45,866 nucleotides of DNA, from contig PJAB01000079.1 in assembly GCA_002887195.1 (NCBI GenBank), positions 1 through 45,866 on the forward strand, in the 5' to 3' direction. The notes beneath the pieces are model-generated. The model saw nothing but the letters and a program-made list of their open reading frames with translations. It was not told where the DNA came from and made no database searches. Positions 21,226-31,997 of the stretch are shown one piece after another. How positions within the stretch are numbered: position 1 is the first letter of the stretch; each line of letters begins with the position of its first letter. This stretch comes from Chrysochromulina parva. Its lineage: Eukaryota > Haptophyta > Prymnesiales > Chrysochromulinaceae. The position numbers and the translations under genes are program-made.

Positions 21226-21999
21226 TGTGGGGATTGCAAATGCAATTTTTGCATGCATTCTTCATTTTCGCAAACTGTATTCGGTCGCGCGCATGCAATA
21301 GGGGAAAAGGGGGAAAAGGGGGGTCGCGGGGAGAGGCAGTTTGAAAGCAGGGCTGGTTCTTCGGGACGTGTGGTTTGTGCGTGTGGGTCATGTGACGGGC
21401 GCAATTGGCCGTTTGGCCCCCATGCCCACACTCCGGTTTCCTCGTAGCATTCTTCGTGATCACCTACATCGTGTGGGCTTTTACAGTATGGCATGTGGCC
21501 GCCTTCGAGATTTTATTCAATCAAGGTACCATGTCCGGCTAATCATGGGCCGCCACCGCCGCTGTGAGCGCCTCCGTAAAGCGTGGTAAAGTGATGATAG
21601 GCCGCCGCAACATCCCCGTCCTCGCTCCTGTGCGAACATGTACTTCTGGTGGCCCTTAACATTTAATGGCACCGCGATGAGCACTGTCATCTTGGCTGTG
21701 TGCCCCTTGCTGAGGCGGCCACCAAGCGCCTCGAGCTGAGGTTAAGCTGAGGTGCCGTAAGACCAGCGCCCACGCCCGTGCAGCACACCACGTTTCCGTT
21801 CGCTCCGCAGGTCGCTGGCGACGAGTGTGAGCCACTTGGAGGCCGCTGTCGCGATCCCGAGGGCAGCGGTGCTCAGAGCATGCGGCGAGCAGGATGGCCG
21901 TGGCTCGGGGACCGAGTCAGTCCCAGACTGCGAGCAGAGCACGAGCCAGTCAGAAGTCTTGGGCGGCGGGCGCAGATGGGGCGGGCAGTCGTGGCGAGC
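21226..21999. other. Intergenic, no gene recognised
   Basis: Short frames on both strands, none with recognisable motifs. GGGGAAAAGGGGGAAAAGGGG near 21301 is a purine-only tract. The 3' part may contain further exons of the unresolved minus-strand gene described next. Confidence 0.35.
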
Positions 22000-22657
22000 G
22001 CCGTGTTGTGCGCATGGATGCGCATGGATGCACCTGCACGCATGACCCGAGCCACTTGAGCAGCTGCGGCATGAAGACCCCGTCAAATAGGATCCCGTCT
22101 CGCTTCACCTGTGATGGTGGAGGTCATCGGTTGTCATCAGAGACGGGCGTGCAAGTACGCGGAGCGCTTTTGTTACTGCCCGCCTTGGACACGCTCAAGC
22201 TGTACATTGCGGACGACCGTGGCACCGGCTCGGGCGGGTGCTCGTGCGCCGCTACGAGGGTCGCGACGAGGGCAGCTGGCTCGCCGTGTCTCGTGTCTGA
22301 AACGAGAGCGGGCTGGACCCCGTCGCAGAGCATACCGTGGAGCGTACTTGGAGTTCGATCGAGCAGTGCGAGCATCTCCGATGTGGCCTGCTCGTGCTCT
22401 GCGACAAGGTCCAGCCCGAGCACGGGGAGCTCCGCATCGGCCGAGAGCGCTTGTGTGCGGGCAACAGGGCGCGGCGCCGTGTTGAGCACATGCATGCGCC
22501 GGGCTGAGCAAAAGTATCGGGCACGCACCTGACCCTTGCCGTGCTCTTGTTGATGGTGCCGTCCCACTCCGTCTCGTCACTCCCCTCGTACTCCCCTCGC
22601 CCGTGAAGCCAACGACCTCACCCATCTCGTACACGACTTCGATGTGCTCATTGTCCA
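22000..22657 (-). pseudogene. Unresolved multi-exon gene or pseudogene
   Basis: From the ATG at 22657 the minus strand reads MDNEHIEVVYEMGEVVGFTGEG. It then meets a tandem 11-base duplication of ACGAGGGGAGT (about 22580-22605) that shifts frame. The alternative frame beyond reads GSDETEWDGTINKSTARV, a coherent continuation. Downstream is a possible donor (GTCAG|GTGCGTG) followed by GCATGCATGTGCTCAACACG, similar (22/25) to the intron element at 13.1 kb. Further on are a possible acceptor (CCATCACAG|GTGAAG, near 22112) and the short frame GILFDGVFMPQLLKWLGSCV before another GCAG|GTGC. This looks like a gene interrupted by introns and probably broken, but I cannot assemble a full product or name a family. 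Confidence 0.3.
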
Positions 22658-23723
22658 TGCCTTGCTCAGTGAGCAAGAGCAGGCCAATTGCGGCTTAATT
22701 GCTGTTACTAGTTTCTGTGGAACCTAATTGGCACCTGTTGGCCATGAAAGGCAAGCTCTGGCCTGGTACGCCATTGCGGATCATAGGCAATCTGATCGCA
22801 CTTCAGGGCTCCTGTACAGTCACTAAGGGTTGAGCACAAGGTTCCCAGTAGGTTCCCGGTGCTCTGTAAAGGTTCCAGAGTTGCTTGGCGAGAGTGTCAG
22901 CGCTCCCAGCAGCACTGCATCCTCCTAAAGAACACGAGCTCGGCGAGCAGACTCCAGATGGCCACGAGCGACAACCTCGAGTTGCTGACAAGGGTTGTGG
23001 CAAAAGCCACATCCAAGGCTGCTCAAAGATCGTTCCGAGGACGACGAGCGCAGAGGAGAGGGAGCTGGGGGTGGCGGGGGGGACGGGAGCCAGGTGGAGT
23101 TGTTAATGTTACGGAAAACCCTTAAAGTTAAAATGTTGTTGTTAACTATTCCTATTGTTGTTATGTTATTAGTGTTAAACACTTCATCTTCAACAGTGTA
23201 TGGTCCATAACGGTTAACCAACTCTAGCGGAGGCTGGGTTGGTTGTGGAGGCAGGCGAAGAGGGGGCTGCGACACAGGCGGAGAAAGCGGTGTGGCGACG
23301 CAGGCAGAGAAGGCCGTGGTGAGGGCGGTGGAGAGATCGGTGAGGATGCAGGTGAAGAGGGCGGTGGTGACGACGGCCTAGAGGACGGATGTGACGCAGG
23401 TGGCGACACGGGTGGAGAGGGCGGTGGTGACGACGCAGGAGCCCACACAGGTGGAGAGCGGTTGAAGCATGAAGGGCGCGGCAGCGGCCAGCGCCGGCGA
23501 GTCGGTGAATGTTTCCCAATTGGTTCGTCCGACTACAAAACATCGCATAGTGGCGTTTTGTGTGTACCATACGAGTACACAGTGGTCTCCAGTTCTCTGA
23601 GAGTACAGTCGTGCATTCTGAGTTTTTGGTGTGCGCATGCGCCACGTAGTCGCGTCGTCGCGGTGTGCGTTCGCCGCCGCCGCTCCACACTACAGCGCGT
23701 CGCACTCCTGGGCCCCTTCCCCT
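22658..23723. other. Intergenic with an AT-rich island
   Basis: No convincing gene. Bases 23097-23222 are strikingly AT-rich (for example TTAACTATTCCTATTGTTG) within otherwise high-GC DNA. 23240-23460 is a purine-rich GAGG/GGCGG-type imperfect repeat; open frames there look like by-products of composition. Confidence 0.4.
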
Positions 23724-25563
23724 CTAAGCTCGGTGGAGGGCCCCTGCGTGCAGCACCCGCGTCGCCACGTCGGCGAGCAGCGCTGGCTCATCAGCGATCT
23801 CGAGGCTGATCACATGGCGGTGCGCCTCGCCCTCGGGCGCGCTGGCCGCGCGGCCCGTCGGGCAGCTCGTCGGCGGCGGCACAGCACCCGCAGGCACCCG
23901 ATGGAGGACCGCATCGAGGATCCGTGGAAAGGCGCACCGAAAGTCGCGGTCGTAGGGCACAGGCACGTCGGCGACATGCACGCGGCCCCAGCTGGCGAGG
24001 TCGACCCACAGCTCCATCTCCCGCATCGGCTCGCCTTGCAAGGGCGTGCCGCGGCTGTCTGCGGGTACGCAGAAGCGCAAGTTGGAGACGAGCGGCGGCG
24101 GCGGCGGCTCGTGCTCCGTAGCCGCGCCCGCGCCGCGCGTGGGATGCTCCCGCCGTCGACCTGCGGAACCCGAGCGCTCACCATGGCGCGAGCGCGGCTG
24201 ACCGCCCGAGGGCGCGCCGAGGCGCCGTGGTGAGCGGTCTCGCGCGCGCACGAGGAAAGCGGCGGGGAGCACGCGGCGCACGTACTCGGCGATGACGCGC
24301 ACGACCGCCAAGTGGAAGGTGCGCGTCGCTTCCGACGGGCCTAGGCCCGAGGGCACGTATGGGCGTGCAGGGGGCGGCGGGGATGTGGGTGGCGCCAAGT
24401 ACACGCTGTCGCACAGGTGTGCCTCGCCACTGCCGCCTGTCGACGCTCGCGACGCCTGCGAAGGCGCCGGTTGGCGCTGCTGGAGCTGCGGCTCGATCGC
24501 TTTGCCGCTACCGTGTTTGCTGCGGCTGCCGCCATCGTCTCGGCCCGCAACCCAAGCAACAGAGCCCCTTCGTACCCACATACCGGCTGGGCAACCTTGT
24601 GGCGGCTGCGGCATGGCATTTACGCGAGGGGCTGCCGAGCCAAGGGGCGGCCGCTTCACTCCGCAAGGAGCCCCTAAGCTCACCCCTTGGTCTGCCGACG
24701 GCGCCGAGGACCCGAATGCATGCAAGTCGAGGTGTGGAGCTCTCTCGACGGCAGCCGCGTCCGCACGGCACGAGGGCACCTGCGTGCTTTGCGAGCGCTG
24801 CGGAGCGGGCTGGGGCGGCGCAGGGCGCCAAGGCTGGGGCTGCTTATGTTGCTGTTCCGCGAGAGATCGTTGGAGCTCATCGTGCAGCGCAAGAGAAGCC
24901 GAGCGCTCTGACGTGGCCGCACCGCCGGCGCCGCGGCGTGCGCTGGACGAGAGTGCGAGCGCATCGTCGGTGGCCCGCTCCGCCCGCACCGATGCCGCCT
25001 GCCTCGCAAGAGGAAGTTGCAGCGCCTGCAACCGATGGCGCAGCCGGAGTGTCGTCGCACGCTCCGCTAGTAGCCCCACCCAATCGACCCCACCAGTACC
25101 GGTATTGGGAGGCACCACAGCGCCACTCTCGGAACCGGTGATGCCAGGCGTGGCCGCGGCTAGGTGCGCCGGATTCTGTGAAAGTCCCACAGGCTGTGAA
25201 AGACCGACTGGCTGTGAAAGACTGTCGGGCTCCAGCACGAGCGCATCGACGTATGCTTGCTCGAGTTCGCGCCCGAGTGCTAGGAGGCCCTCGACACGCA
25301 GTAGGGATCGCTCAGGTAGGAGCTGGCGTAAGCTCGTCGCATTCTCAGCAAAGTGATCCGCAATCCACGCCGATGGCGGCGCAGGCTGGGCATGGGAGGC
25401 AAGAGGGGGCGCTGTTGGCCGCGGCGCGGGTGGCATGCTTGGGGGAGGTGGCACACGCGGCACGGGAGGGGCACTTTGTGGAGGCGGCGGAGGTGGCGGC
25501 AACGGCGGCGGCGGGGGAGGTGGCGGCGGCGGGGGTAGTCGAGGCGGCGGCGGGGGCGGGGGC

Positions 25564-25594
<31 letters not shown>

Positions 25595-26822
25595 GCGGCC
25601 TGGAATGTGGCGGCGGTGGTCGAGATGGTGGTTGCGGATGTGCCCAGGCAGCCAAAGCGACCGCCTGCGTCTGCTGCATGGCCTCCTGCGTCTGCTGCAC
25701 CGCCACCTGCGTCTGTGTGAGCATCATACGCATGTCCTCGCGGATCGCTTCCAGATGCAGCAGCATCCCAGGCAAGCCGTCGCTCCATGTGCACCCGCTG
25801 CCGAGCTGGCTTATGCCGCCGATCGATGCACCACAGACTTTCGCTTCCGCTGCCATCGATGCTTGGCGTGGCGGTACCGACGGTGGTGCGGGGGGCACAC
25901 TCGTTGGAAGCGGTGACGCGATGGCATCTGCTAGTTCCTGGATGGAGGGTGACGTGGTTTCGTTAGTTTCATTAGTGGTTTCGTGCGCTGCCTTCGGCGG
26001 TGTCGGCCCTCCAGAGCGCCCTCCTGAGCGCGATGTGAGAGTATGCGCTTGCTGCAGCGTAACTGATCGCGCTGCAGAGCTGCGCATTGCAGCGGCCAGC
26101 GCAGTTGACGCGGGCACCTGTGGCACGGAGGACAGCGTCGGCGTGGACGGCGCTGGCATGGTTAGCGGTGACGAGGACAGCGGCAGCATGGACAGCGGCG
26201 GCGTGGAGAGCGGCGACGTGGACAGCGGCGGCATGGACATCAGCGGCGTGGACAGCGGCGGCACTGGCAGCGGCGGCGTGAACAGCGGCGGCGGAGTGAG
26301 CGTCACTGGCGGCGGTGTCCATCGCAGGCCACGCAGCACGGACCGCGCCGAGGAGGACGCCTGCGACATGGACGCATGGGACGACGAGTCGCACATGGAG
26401 CCATCTCTGACACGCAGCACGGACCGCGCCGAGGAGGACGGCGGCGTGGGTTCGCCTCCTGACGGCCTTGCAAGGGGGCTCGATGCTGCCTGACGGTGGC
26501 GCGCCATCTGGCTCGAGACAGGAGAGGCGCTAAAGGTGGGTATGGGGGTTGTCTGGGCTGGTACTGGAGAGGCGTCAAAGATCGGCGTGCTCGGCCATTG
26601 GAGAGACGCTATTGGACTGGTGGCCATCTCTTTCATCACCGCAACCAAAGCTTCCGCCTTGCTGCTGCGACAACTCGTCCCACCACTCGTCCCACCACTG
26701 CTGCCGCTGCTGCCGCTGCTGCCGCTGCTGCCGCTGCCGCCGCTGCCGCCGCTGCCGCCGCTGCCGCCGCTGCCGCCGCTGCCGCCGCTGCCGCCGCTGC
26801 CGCCGCCACCGCCGCCGCCGCC

Positions 26823-26855
<33 letters not shown>

Positions 26856-28490
26856 TGAGACTCGATCTCCGTTGCCGACCTGCGGCTGCGGCGGCTGCGG
26901 CGGCTGCGGCGGCGGCGGCGGCGGCGGGTGCGGCGGCGGCGGATGCGGCGGCGGTTGGTGCTGCTTCGGTATACCGGGGTCCCAAAATGTGAGCACCTGC
27001 GATGGCGTTGGCGGCTGAAGTAGCGGTGTTGATGGCGGCGGCGGCACTGGTATCGGGAGTGGCGTCGGCGTCGGCCCGCGTGCAGGCCGCGGTTGTGTGC
27101 CTGGGTCGATGAGACTTAACCAGGGCGGCCGGTCTCCTTCGCCATGGGCTCCGATCATTTGGGAGGTGAATGCCAGCCCAACACTCGATCTCGCACTCGA
27201 TCTCGGGCTGGTACCCACCGCGGCCAGGCTCGGTCCAGACTGTGAATATGGACTGTGAGGTCCAGACTTGAGCGCACCTGCAGCTCCACTGGACACGCGC
27301 CCCCCGAGCTGCTGGGCCCACGTCGGGAATCCCATCACATCGTTGAGGCGCGCAGCCAGGCCGCGGGCTGCGGGCGTCGCGACGGCGGTCTGGAGCACGT
27401 CGAAGGCGTGGACTTGAGCTGCGTTTCCCCCCGACTGTGAACATGGACTGTGAATATGGACTTGAGCTGCGTTTCCCCCCGACGCGGCTACCGAAAAGGA
27501 GGCAGCTGCAGCGGAGAAGGCGGCCGAGGCGGCCGAGGCGGCCGAGGCAACAGGCAAGGGCGACGCCCACGACGCCGCCCCAGCTGAGTCGTCAGCGCCG
27601 TCGTTGGCTGAGGTGACGGACCTCGAGTCCCCACATGCGGCGCGGCTGCCGTCCTGGAAGACGCAGCTGCGGGCTGTGATAGGCGAGGAGAGTCCAGCGC
27701 GGAGCTCGCGCTTGAATGAGCGCTCCATCTCAGCCTGAATCATCGAGGCAAGGCCCGGGCGTAGCCCTGGCGTTCTCAGAATCGATGGCGTCGTCCAAGG
27801 GGCATCCGCGTGGCAGTGTGCGCGCATCGCGGCTGCGCCGTGCCACCCGCCAGTACTGCCGTTGCCACCCGACGCCGCAGTCGAGCCAAACGAACAGAAC
27901 CGCACGCGAGCGGGAGTGCGCGCACCGCCAGGTTTGGTGCCCAGGTGGTAGGTCCAGGTGACATCTCTTGCAGCCGCGGCAGCTGCAGACGGGCGGCCGT
28001 CGTCCGCTGGTGCTGACGAGGCACGGCCGGTTGCTGCGAACACTGGCGGGGATGACCAGATGGATGCTCGGCGCGTGGTGCTTTGCGCTGCCACACCAGT
28101 ATCCGCAAGCGGAGGTGTGCCAATATCTGCGAGAGTCGCACCCACTTGATGCGGAGGCGAGCCTTTGCTCGGGTTCCGCATTTCGGCCACCATGTTGATG
28201 ATGTGCTGTGTGAGCCGCTGATCTGCAAGCGGGGCCTTTGACGGCAGACGAGCAAGGAGCGCGCTCTGCCTCGCTCGTCTTCGTGGCGGCTGCTGTTGTC
28301 GGCGTGGTCCCGAATAGGGTTGCAAAGCTGGAGGATTGCCGTATGCTGGAGGAGGGATTTGGGCTGGAGGATTGGCGTGCGGGAAAGGCCCTGGCCAGCG
28401 CACGAGCCCCTGCTTGGGCGTCGCAATTCCTAGTGCTCTCCGCGCGGTGGGCAGGATCGCGCCAAGACGTCGGCGGCGAGCGATTGGCAT
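23724..28490 (-). CDS. Large disordered Pro/Ser/Gly/Ala-rich protein, unknown
   Basis: A single uninterrupted frame of 1588 residues from the first ATG at 28490. Composition is extreme: polyproline blocks (25.4-25.6 and 26.9 kb), a Ser/Gly tract (SSSSSNSSSSSGGGGGGGG then repeated GGS) encoded by CTGCCG-type repeats at 26.70-26.86 kb, and a MSTPPLS-like repeat. Better-ordered islands include FHLAVVRVIAEYVRRVLPAAFLVRARD and, at the C-terminus, MELWVDLASWGRVHVADVPV. PVGLSQ repeats lie near 25.2 kb. There is no signal peptide or transmembrane segment. Long antisense frames exist because of the GC content, but this frame alone spans the region with a sensible terminus. Function is unknown; a scaffold or wall-associated role would be guesswork. 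Confidence 0.6.
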
Positions 28491-28768
28491 CGCGCGCGCC
28501 AAGGGCGTCGGCAGACACGGTTGGCAGCACTCCCGCCGTCAAGTCTTGTCAATTCAAGTCAAGTCAAGTCAAGTCCCGGCCAATCAAGTCAAATTCGCTT
28601 CAAACTTTTCTTCACCAGCGCTCCTCGTCTCCCCGGTTCGTCCGTGCGATTCCGAAACTGTGAAGATCGCGAGGCGGGCGCTCAGAAACGCGCGATCGAC
28701 AGCGACGACCGGCAGCCCCCGGTGTCTGGCTATTGCACTTGAGGCGTGCAGCTCAATCGTCATCCGAC
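28491..28768. promoter_or_regulatory. Head-to-head upstream region with AAGTC microsatellite
   Basis: 278 bp between the divergent starts of the low-complexity protein and Got1. Four perfect AAGTC units (28556-28575) are surrounded by degenerate copies (28541-28592). A role in expression is not shown by the sequence. Confidence 0.4.
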
Positions 28769-29335
28769 ATGGACGATTGGCGCAAGATTGGCATCGGCCT
28801 CTCGACTGCTGGCGCGCTCTTTACGATCCTCGGCGTGTTGCTGTTCTTCGACAAGGGTCTGCTGGCAATGGGCAACGTGCGTGCCAGCTCTGATTGCTGC
28901 CGCTGTTGCATATGGGCCGAGAACAGCTGCCTCCACAATCACCACTCTCACGATCCGACATCTCACGTCCGTCCGCAGCTGCTCTTTCTTGCGGGTGTGG
29001 TCCTCCTCATCGGATTTGAGAAGACGTTCCGCTTCTTCTTCCAGATGCGCAAGTGGAAGGGCACGGCTTGCTTCTTTGGCGGCATCATGCTCGTGCTGTT
29101 CGGGTGGGCGATGATTGGGATGTGCGTAGAGTTCTGGGGCTTCCTCAACCTCTTCAGTGACTTCTTCCCGATCGCGCTCGGTCTCATGCGCAACATGCCG
29201 GTCATAGGATCAATACTGTCGTGGAGTCCCATCCGGGCGGTGCGCCAGCAACACTCGAACTCAGCTCACGCGTTGCGTTCGAGCTCCTTGCCTCCTCCCT
29301 CGCCCGTGCGGTATATGCGAAGCGCATGGCTCTAA
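28769..29335 (+). CDS. GOT1: Got1/SFT2-like vesicle transport protein
   Basis: Exons 28769-28876 and 28979-29335 give 154 residues; the human homologue has 138. Motifs typical of Got1 are present: DDWRKIGIGL, LGVLLFFDKGLLAMGN, then after splicing LLFLAGVVLLIGFEKTFRFFFQ, GWAMIGMCVEFWGF and LFSDFFPIALGLMRNMPVIGS. Four hydrophobic helices are expected. The family acts in ER-Golgi traffic and sits in Golgi/ER membranes. The last 35 residues (after SILSW) diverge and are Ser/Pro-rich; they may be a lineage-specific tail or include an unrecognised intron beginning at GCG|GTGCGCC. Confidence 0.93.
   Translation: MDDWRKIGIGLSTAGALFTILGVLLFFDKGLLAMGNVRASSDCCRCCIWAENSCLHNHHSHDPTSHVRPQLLFLAGVVLLIGFEKTFRFFFQMRKWKGTACFFGGIMLVLFGWAMIGMCVEFWGFLNLFSDFFPIALGLMRNMPVIGSILSWSPIRAVRQQHSNSAHALRSSSLPPPSPVRYMRSAWL
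28877..28978 (+). other. In-frame intron of the Got1 gene (102 bp)
   Basis: Donor GGCAAC|GTGCGTG, acceptor GTCCGCAG|CTGCTC. It has no stop and is a multiple of three, so it reads through, but removal restores the Got1 consensus LLAMGN|LLFLAG. The two ends are similar (CGTGCGTGCCAGCT against CGTCCGTCCGCAGCT). Confidence 0.9.
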
Positions 29336-29610
29336 CAATCCCGCCACGTTACGATTCTCGCATGCAGATTACGGATAAATTCATCGCCAAAAGCAGGCTC
29401 CCCGTGTAGTGACCATGTTGGACGCGTTCCAGGACATCTCCGTGCATGGAACTCTGCAGGCCATTCATTGCGATTCTAGTAAGTGCATACATGTATATGA
29501 ATATATGAGCCGCATGCGGAACGACCGGAAAACGCCGTTTCGAGCGCATCTCTGATCTCAAATTGGTCAAAAGGCGCTCGCACACTCCTCCGACCTCGCG
29601 GGCGCGCCCG

Positions 29611-30108
29611 ATGGACGCTTTGGAGGCGCTAGCCGCGTACTACCGAGCGCTCGACGGTTGGGAGATTGAGGAAGAAGTCGAGGAGCCTGCTGGCGGTCGG
29701 CGACGTGCAACCTGCGATGGTACTATGCGTGCCACAGTCAGTCCGATGGGGGCCATGGCGCGCCGCCCGCTTCCAAAAAGCGAGCCCAAGAAACGCCGTG
29801 CCCGAGTCACATGGATGCCTGGCGTATCGTCACCGAAACTCACGAGAGAGAAGCTACACAAGCAAGCGAGGTCATTAGATACATGCTCCACGTCGTTAGC
29901 AGCAGCAGCAGCAGCATCAGCAGTCCACCCGCAGCCCACTGGCATGCGGAGGCCATTTGCACACATAGATGCTGCGGCAGCTCAGTGTAAGGTGCCTCGA
30001 GTCGTCCTGAAGCTATCACGGTGCGAGTCTGGCACAAACGTGGATCGCCTAGGAGAGAGTGGAAGGTTGTTGCCGTGCCCACCACTCGATCGCGAGAACG
30101 CCGTGTGA
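29611..30108 (+). CDS. Hypothetical protein
   Basis: 165 residues from the ATG at 29611. The N-terminus (MDALEALAAYYRALDGWEIEEEVEEP) could form an acidic helix; a basic segment follows (PKSEPKKRRARVTWMPG), possibly a nuclear localisation signal. The rest is Ala-rich and less convincing. No family was recognised. The early part has coding-like character, but a splice site within the ORF cannot be excluded. Confidence 0.4.
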   Translation: MDALEALAAYYRALDGWEIEEEVEEPAGGRRRATCDGTMRATVSPMGAMARRPLPKSEPKKRRARVTWMPGVSSPKLTREKLHKQARSLDTCSTSLAAAAAASAVHPQPTGMRRPFAHIDAAAAQCKVPRVVLKLSRCESGTNVDRLGESGRLLPCPPLDRENAV

Positions 30109-30587
30109 GTCGACTAAAGAGATTAGACGGTGATCATTTCCGTGACTCGGAGCTGGATACTCGTCGCGTTTTACTCGCGCCGGAGGGGACGCACCGCGCG
30201 GGCCGGCGTCCCGTCCGGACTGGGCGGTCCCTCCTCGAGGCGGTTCGCGATCATTTACTCATAACCCAAACTCGTGACTGAAATCGCATCGCGCGCGGGG
30301 GGCGACCCGCGCGCGCGCGCGGGTGCGGGTAGCCGGGCGCGGAGCCCCGACCGCCGGGACCGGTCGTCCACTGCACACTGGACGGTCTGTGGAGTGTACA
30401 GTGTTATCCTTGTCACACGGCGATTATGTGGAAACCCGGCGCGCAGCGCGGCGCCGCCACGTCGGACACACTGGTCACCGTGCGTCGGTTGGTTTCGCGG
30501 CGGAGGCCTTTTCTTTGCATCCTATAGATGAACGGCTTCAAGCGCAATTCATGGCATGGCATGCAATCCACCCGCTTGTGGGCGTCT
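30109..30587. other. Intergenic, very GC-rich
   Basis: No gene seen. An alternating purine-pyrimidine GC tract (CCCGCGCGCGCGCGGG near 30306-30323) could adopt Z-DNA-like or hairpin structure. TCCACTGCACACTGGACGG near 30367 is imperfectly palindromic. Its other end abuts the 3' end of the SfsA-like gene. Confidence 0.4.
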
Positions 30588-31745
30588 TCAATCGAGGTCA
30601 ATAGGAATCGCCCCATCGTGGAAGGCTTGTCCAAGCTCAGCGCCCGCATCGCCCCATCGGACGCGATGAGAGAGTACGACCACGCCAGCATCGTGCGCCT
30701 CACGAATGTAGCGTGCAAACGAGGGGCAGGCCTCCGCATTCGGTCGGAAGCGCTCGGCATCGCTGCGCACGACGATGAACAGCACGGCAGCGGCCAGCTT
30801 GCCGCCGTCTGCTTCGACACGCTCGCCCTTGGCAATCGCCATGAGCTCGCGTACATGCTTGATGGCGCGGGCTGAGACCACCTTCTCACCTTCCGGACCA
30901 ACCTGTGCTGAACGCCCCCAAGGGAATATGGCACTGCGGCTGTAGCGGCCGCCAGTGCGCTCAGGGCGCCCAAGGAAGACGCACGCCTGGTCGACCGCCT
31001 TCGCCTTCTTGCCGTACGATTTGCCTTTTGGGGTGGTGGTCGACGGGCTGGATGCCTGATCTGACGCCATCAAATCAGTGGAAGGGGCTTGCAACGCCGG
31101 ATTGTAATCGGTGTCAACGACTGTTTTGACCTCAAGCACGATCCTGGAGTTGTCCTCGAGGGTCAAGAGAAAGTCGCACCGCATATCTGTGCCCGCAACT
31201 GCTGTGACCTCACGCTGCACTTGCGTAATCGTGCCGCCGAGCTCTTCATTTAGGCGGCCCGACCGCAACAGGCTGTCTGCAATCTGCTCGCCCAGGCTTG
31301 GATGTGCGCCGACCCAGCACCCCCCGCTCAACATGTTTTCGGGCTCCTCGCAGCGCAGGAGCAGCATGATGAATTCACATTTGGGCGTGCCGAACTTGCC
31401 CATCGCCTCGCTTCCGACAGGCTTGCCTGCCTTGTCAACAGCAATCCTGACGAGTACTTTGACCCCGAGCTTCAGCTTGCCACCCATGTCCATAGACGGG
31501 CAGTGCGCGATTGCTTCGCGTCCATCAGAGAGTCGGATGTCAGCCACGTATGGAGACTTGTTGCGGGCGCTCGGACGGCGCACAAACACTGCCTCCACAA
31601 GGTCTGCAGATCCAAGGCTGAGCAACGGAGCTGCGCTTGCGCTTGCAGCCGTAGCGAGGGTCAGGATAGGACCGGCAGCCGTGCGCTTGGGGCTAGCCGC
31701 GAGAAAATTCCCAGCCACCCGCTTGGCGACACGCTTGGAGGCCAT
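30588..31745 (-). CDS. SfsA-like protein (PD-(D/E)xK nuclease-fold family)
   Basis: 385 residues from the ATG at 31745. SfsA hallmarks: an OB-like N-terminal part (EAVFVRR...YVADIRLSDGREAIAHCPS), then RREVTAV-type TQVQREVTAV, CDFLLTLEDNSRIVLEVKTV carrying the D...E-x-K metal-binding core, SARAIKHVRELM, and AAVLFIVVRSDAERFRPN...FARYIREAHDAGVVVLSHRV. Bacterial SfsA is about 230-240 residues. Here there is an N-terminal extension of about 50 Ala/Lys/Arg-rich residues (MASKRVAKRVAGNFLAASPKR), which may be an organelle-targeting or nuclear signal, and an inserted Ser/Thr/Lys-rich loop after EVKTV. The family was named for sugar-fermentation effects; nuclease fold and nucleic-acid binding are family knowledge, and its role here is unknown. 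Confidence 0.88.
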   Translation of the reverse strand: MASKRVAKRVAGNFLAASPKRTAAGPILTLATAASASAAPLLSLGSADLVEAVFVRRPSARNKSPYVADIRLSDGREAIAHCPSMDMGGKLKLGVKVLVRIAVDKAGKPVGSEAMGKFGTPKCEFIMLLLRCEEPENMLSGGCWVGAHPSLGEQIADSLLRSGRLNEELGGTITQVQREVTAVAGTDMRCDFLLTLEDNSRIVLEVKTVVDTDYNPALQAPSTDLMASDQASSPSTTTPKGKSYGKKAKAVDQACVFLGRPERTGGRYSRSAIFPWGRSAQVGPEGEKVVSARAIKHVRELMAIAKGERVEADGGKLAAAVLFIVVRSDAERFRPNAEACPSFARYIREAHDAGVVVLSHRVRWGDAGAELGQAFHDGAIPIDLD

Positions 31746-31997
31746 TTGAAGAGGTGGGGGACTGTGATCGGCGCGTTCTTGGGGAGGACAGCATAAGCAT
31801 TTTCCGACGAATGGGATTTTCTCGGAAAGTTCCCACACCGGACGTCGTATTGTAACGCAGACCACCGACACAGGAGAACATGCACTGTTACGTGAATACG
31901 AAACAGTTAAAGACAAACTTTCGGTGTTCTCCCCCTGCGCCCACCATGGCGCCCGCGAAAGAGCGTCACAGCACAGCCAACATGGCTCGACGGGTCC

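Noticed and set aside
23243..23809. 188-residue plus-strand frame
   Set aside because: Produced by a purine-rich GAGG repeat; no motif and an implausible amino-acid mix.
24292..26493. Long plus-strand frames opposite the 1588-residue protein
   Set aside because: They are fragmentary and Arg/Ala/Gly-biased by composition. The minus-strand frame alone spans the region, although its own function is unknown.
30290..30360. GC-rich hairpin as a possible structured RNA
   Set aside because: Simple alternating GC sequence; no recognisable RNA family features.
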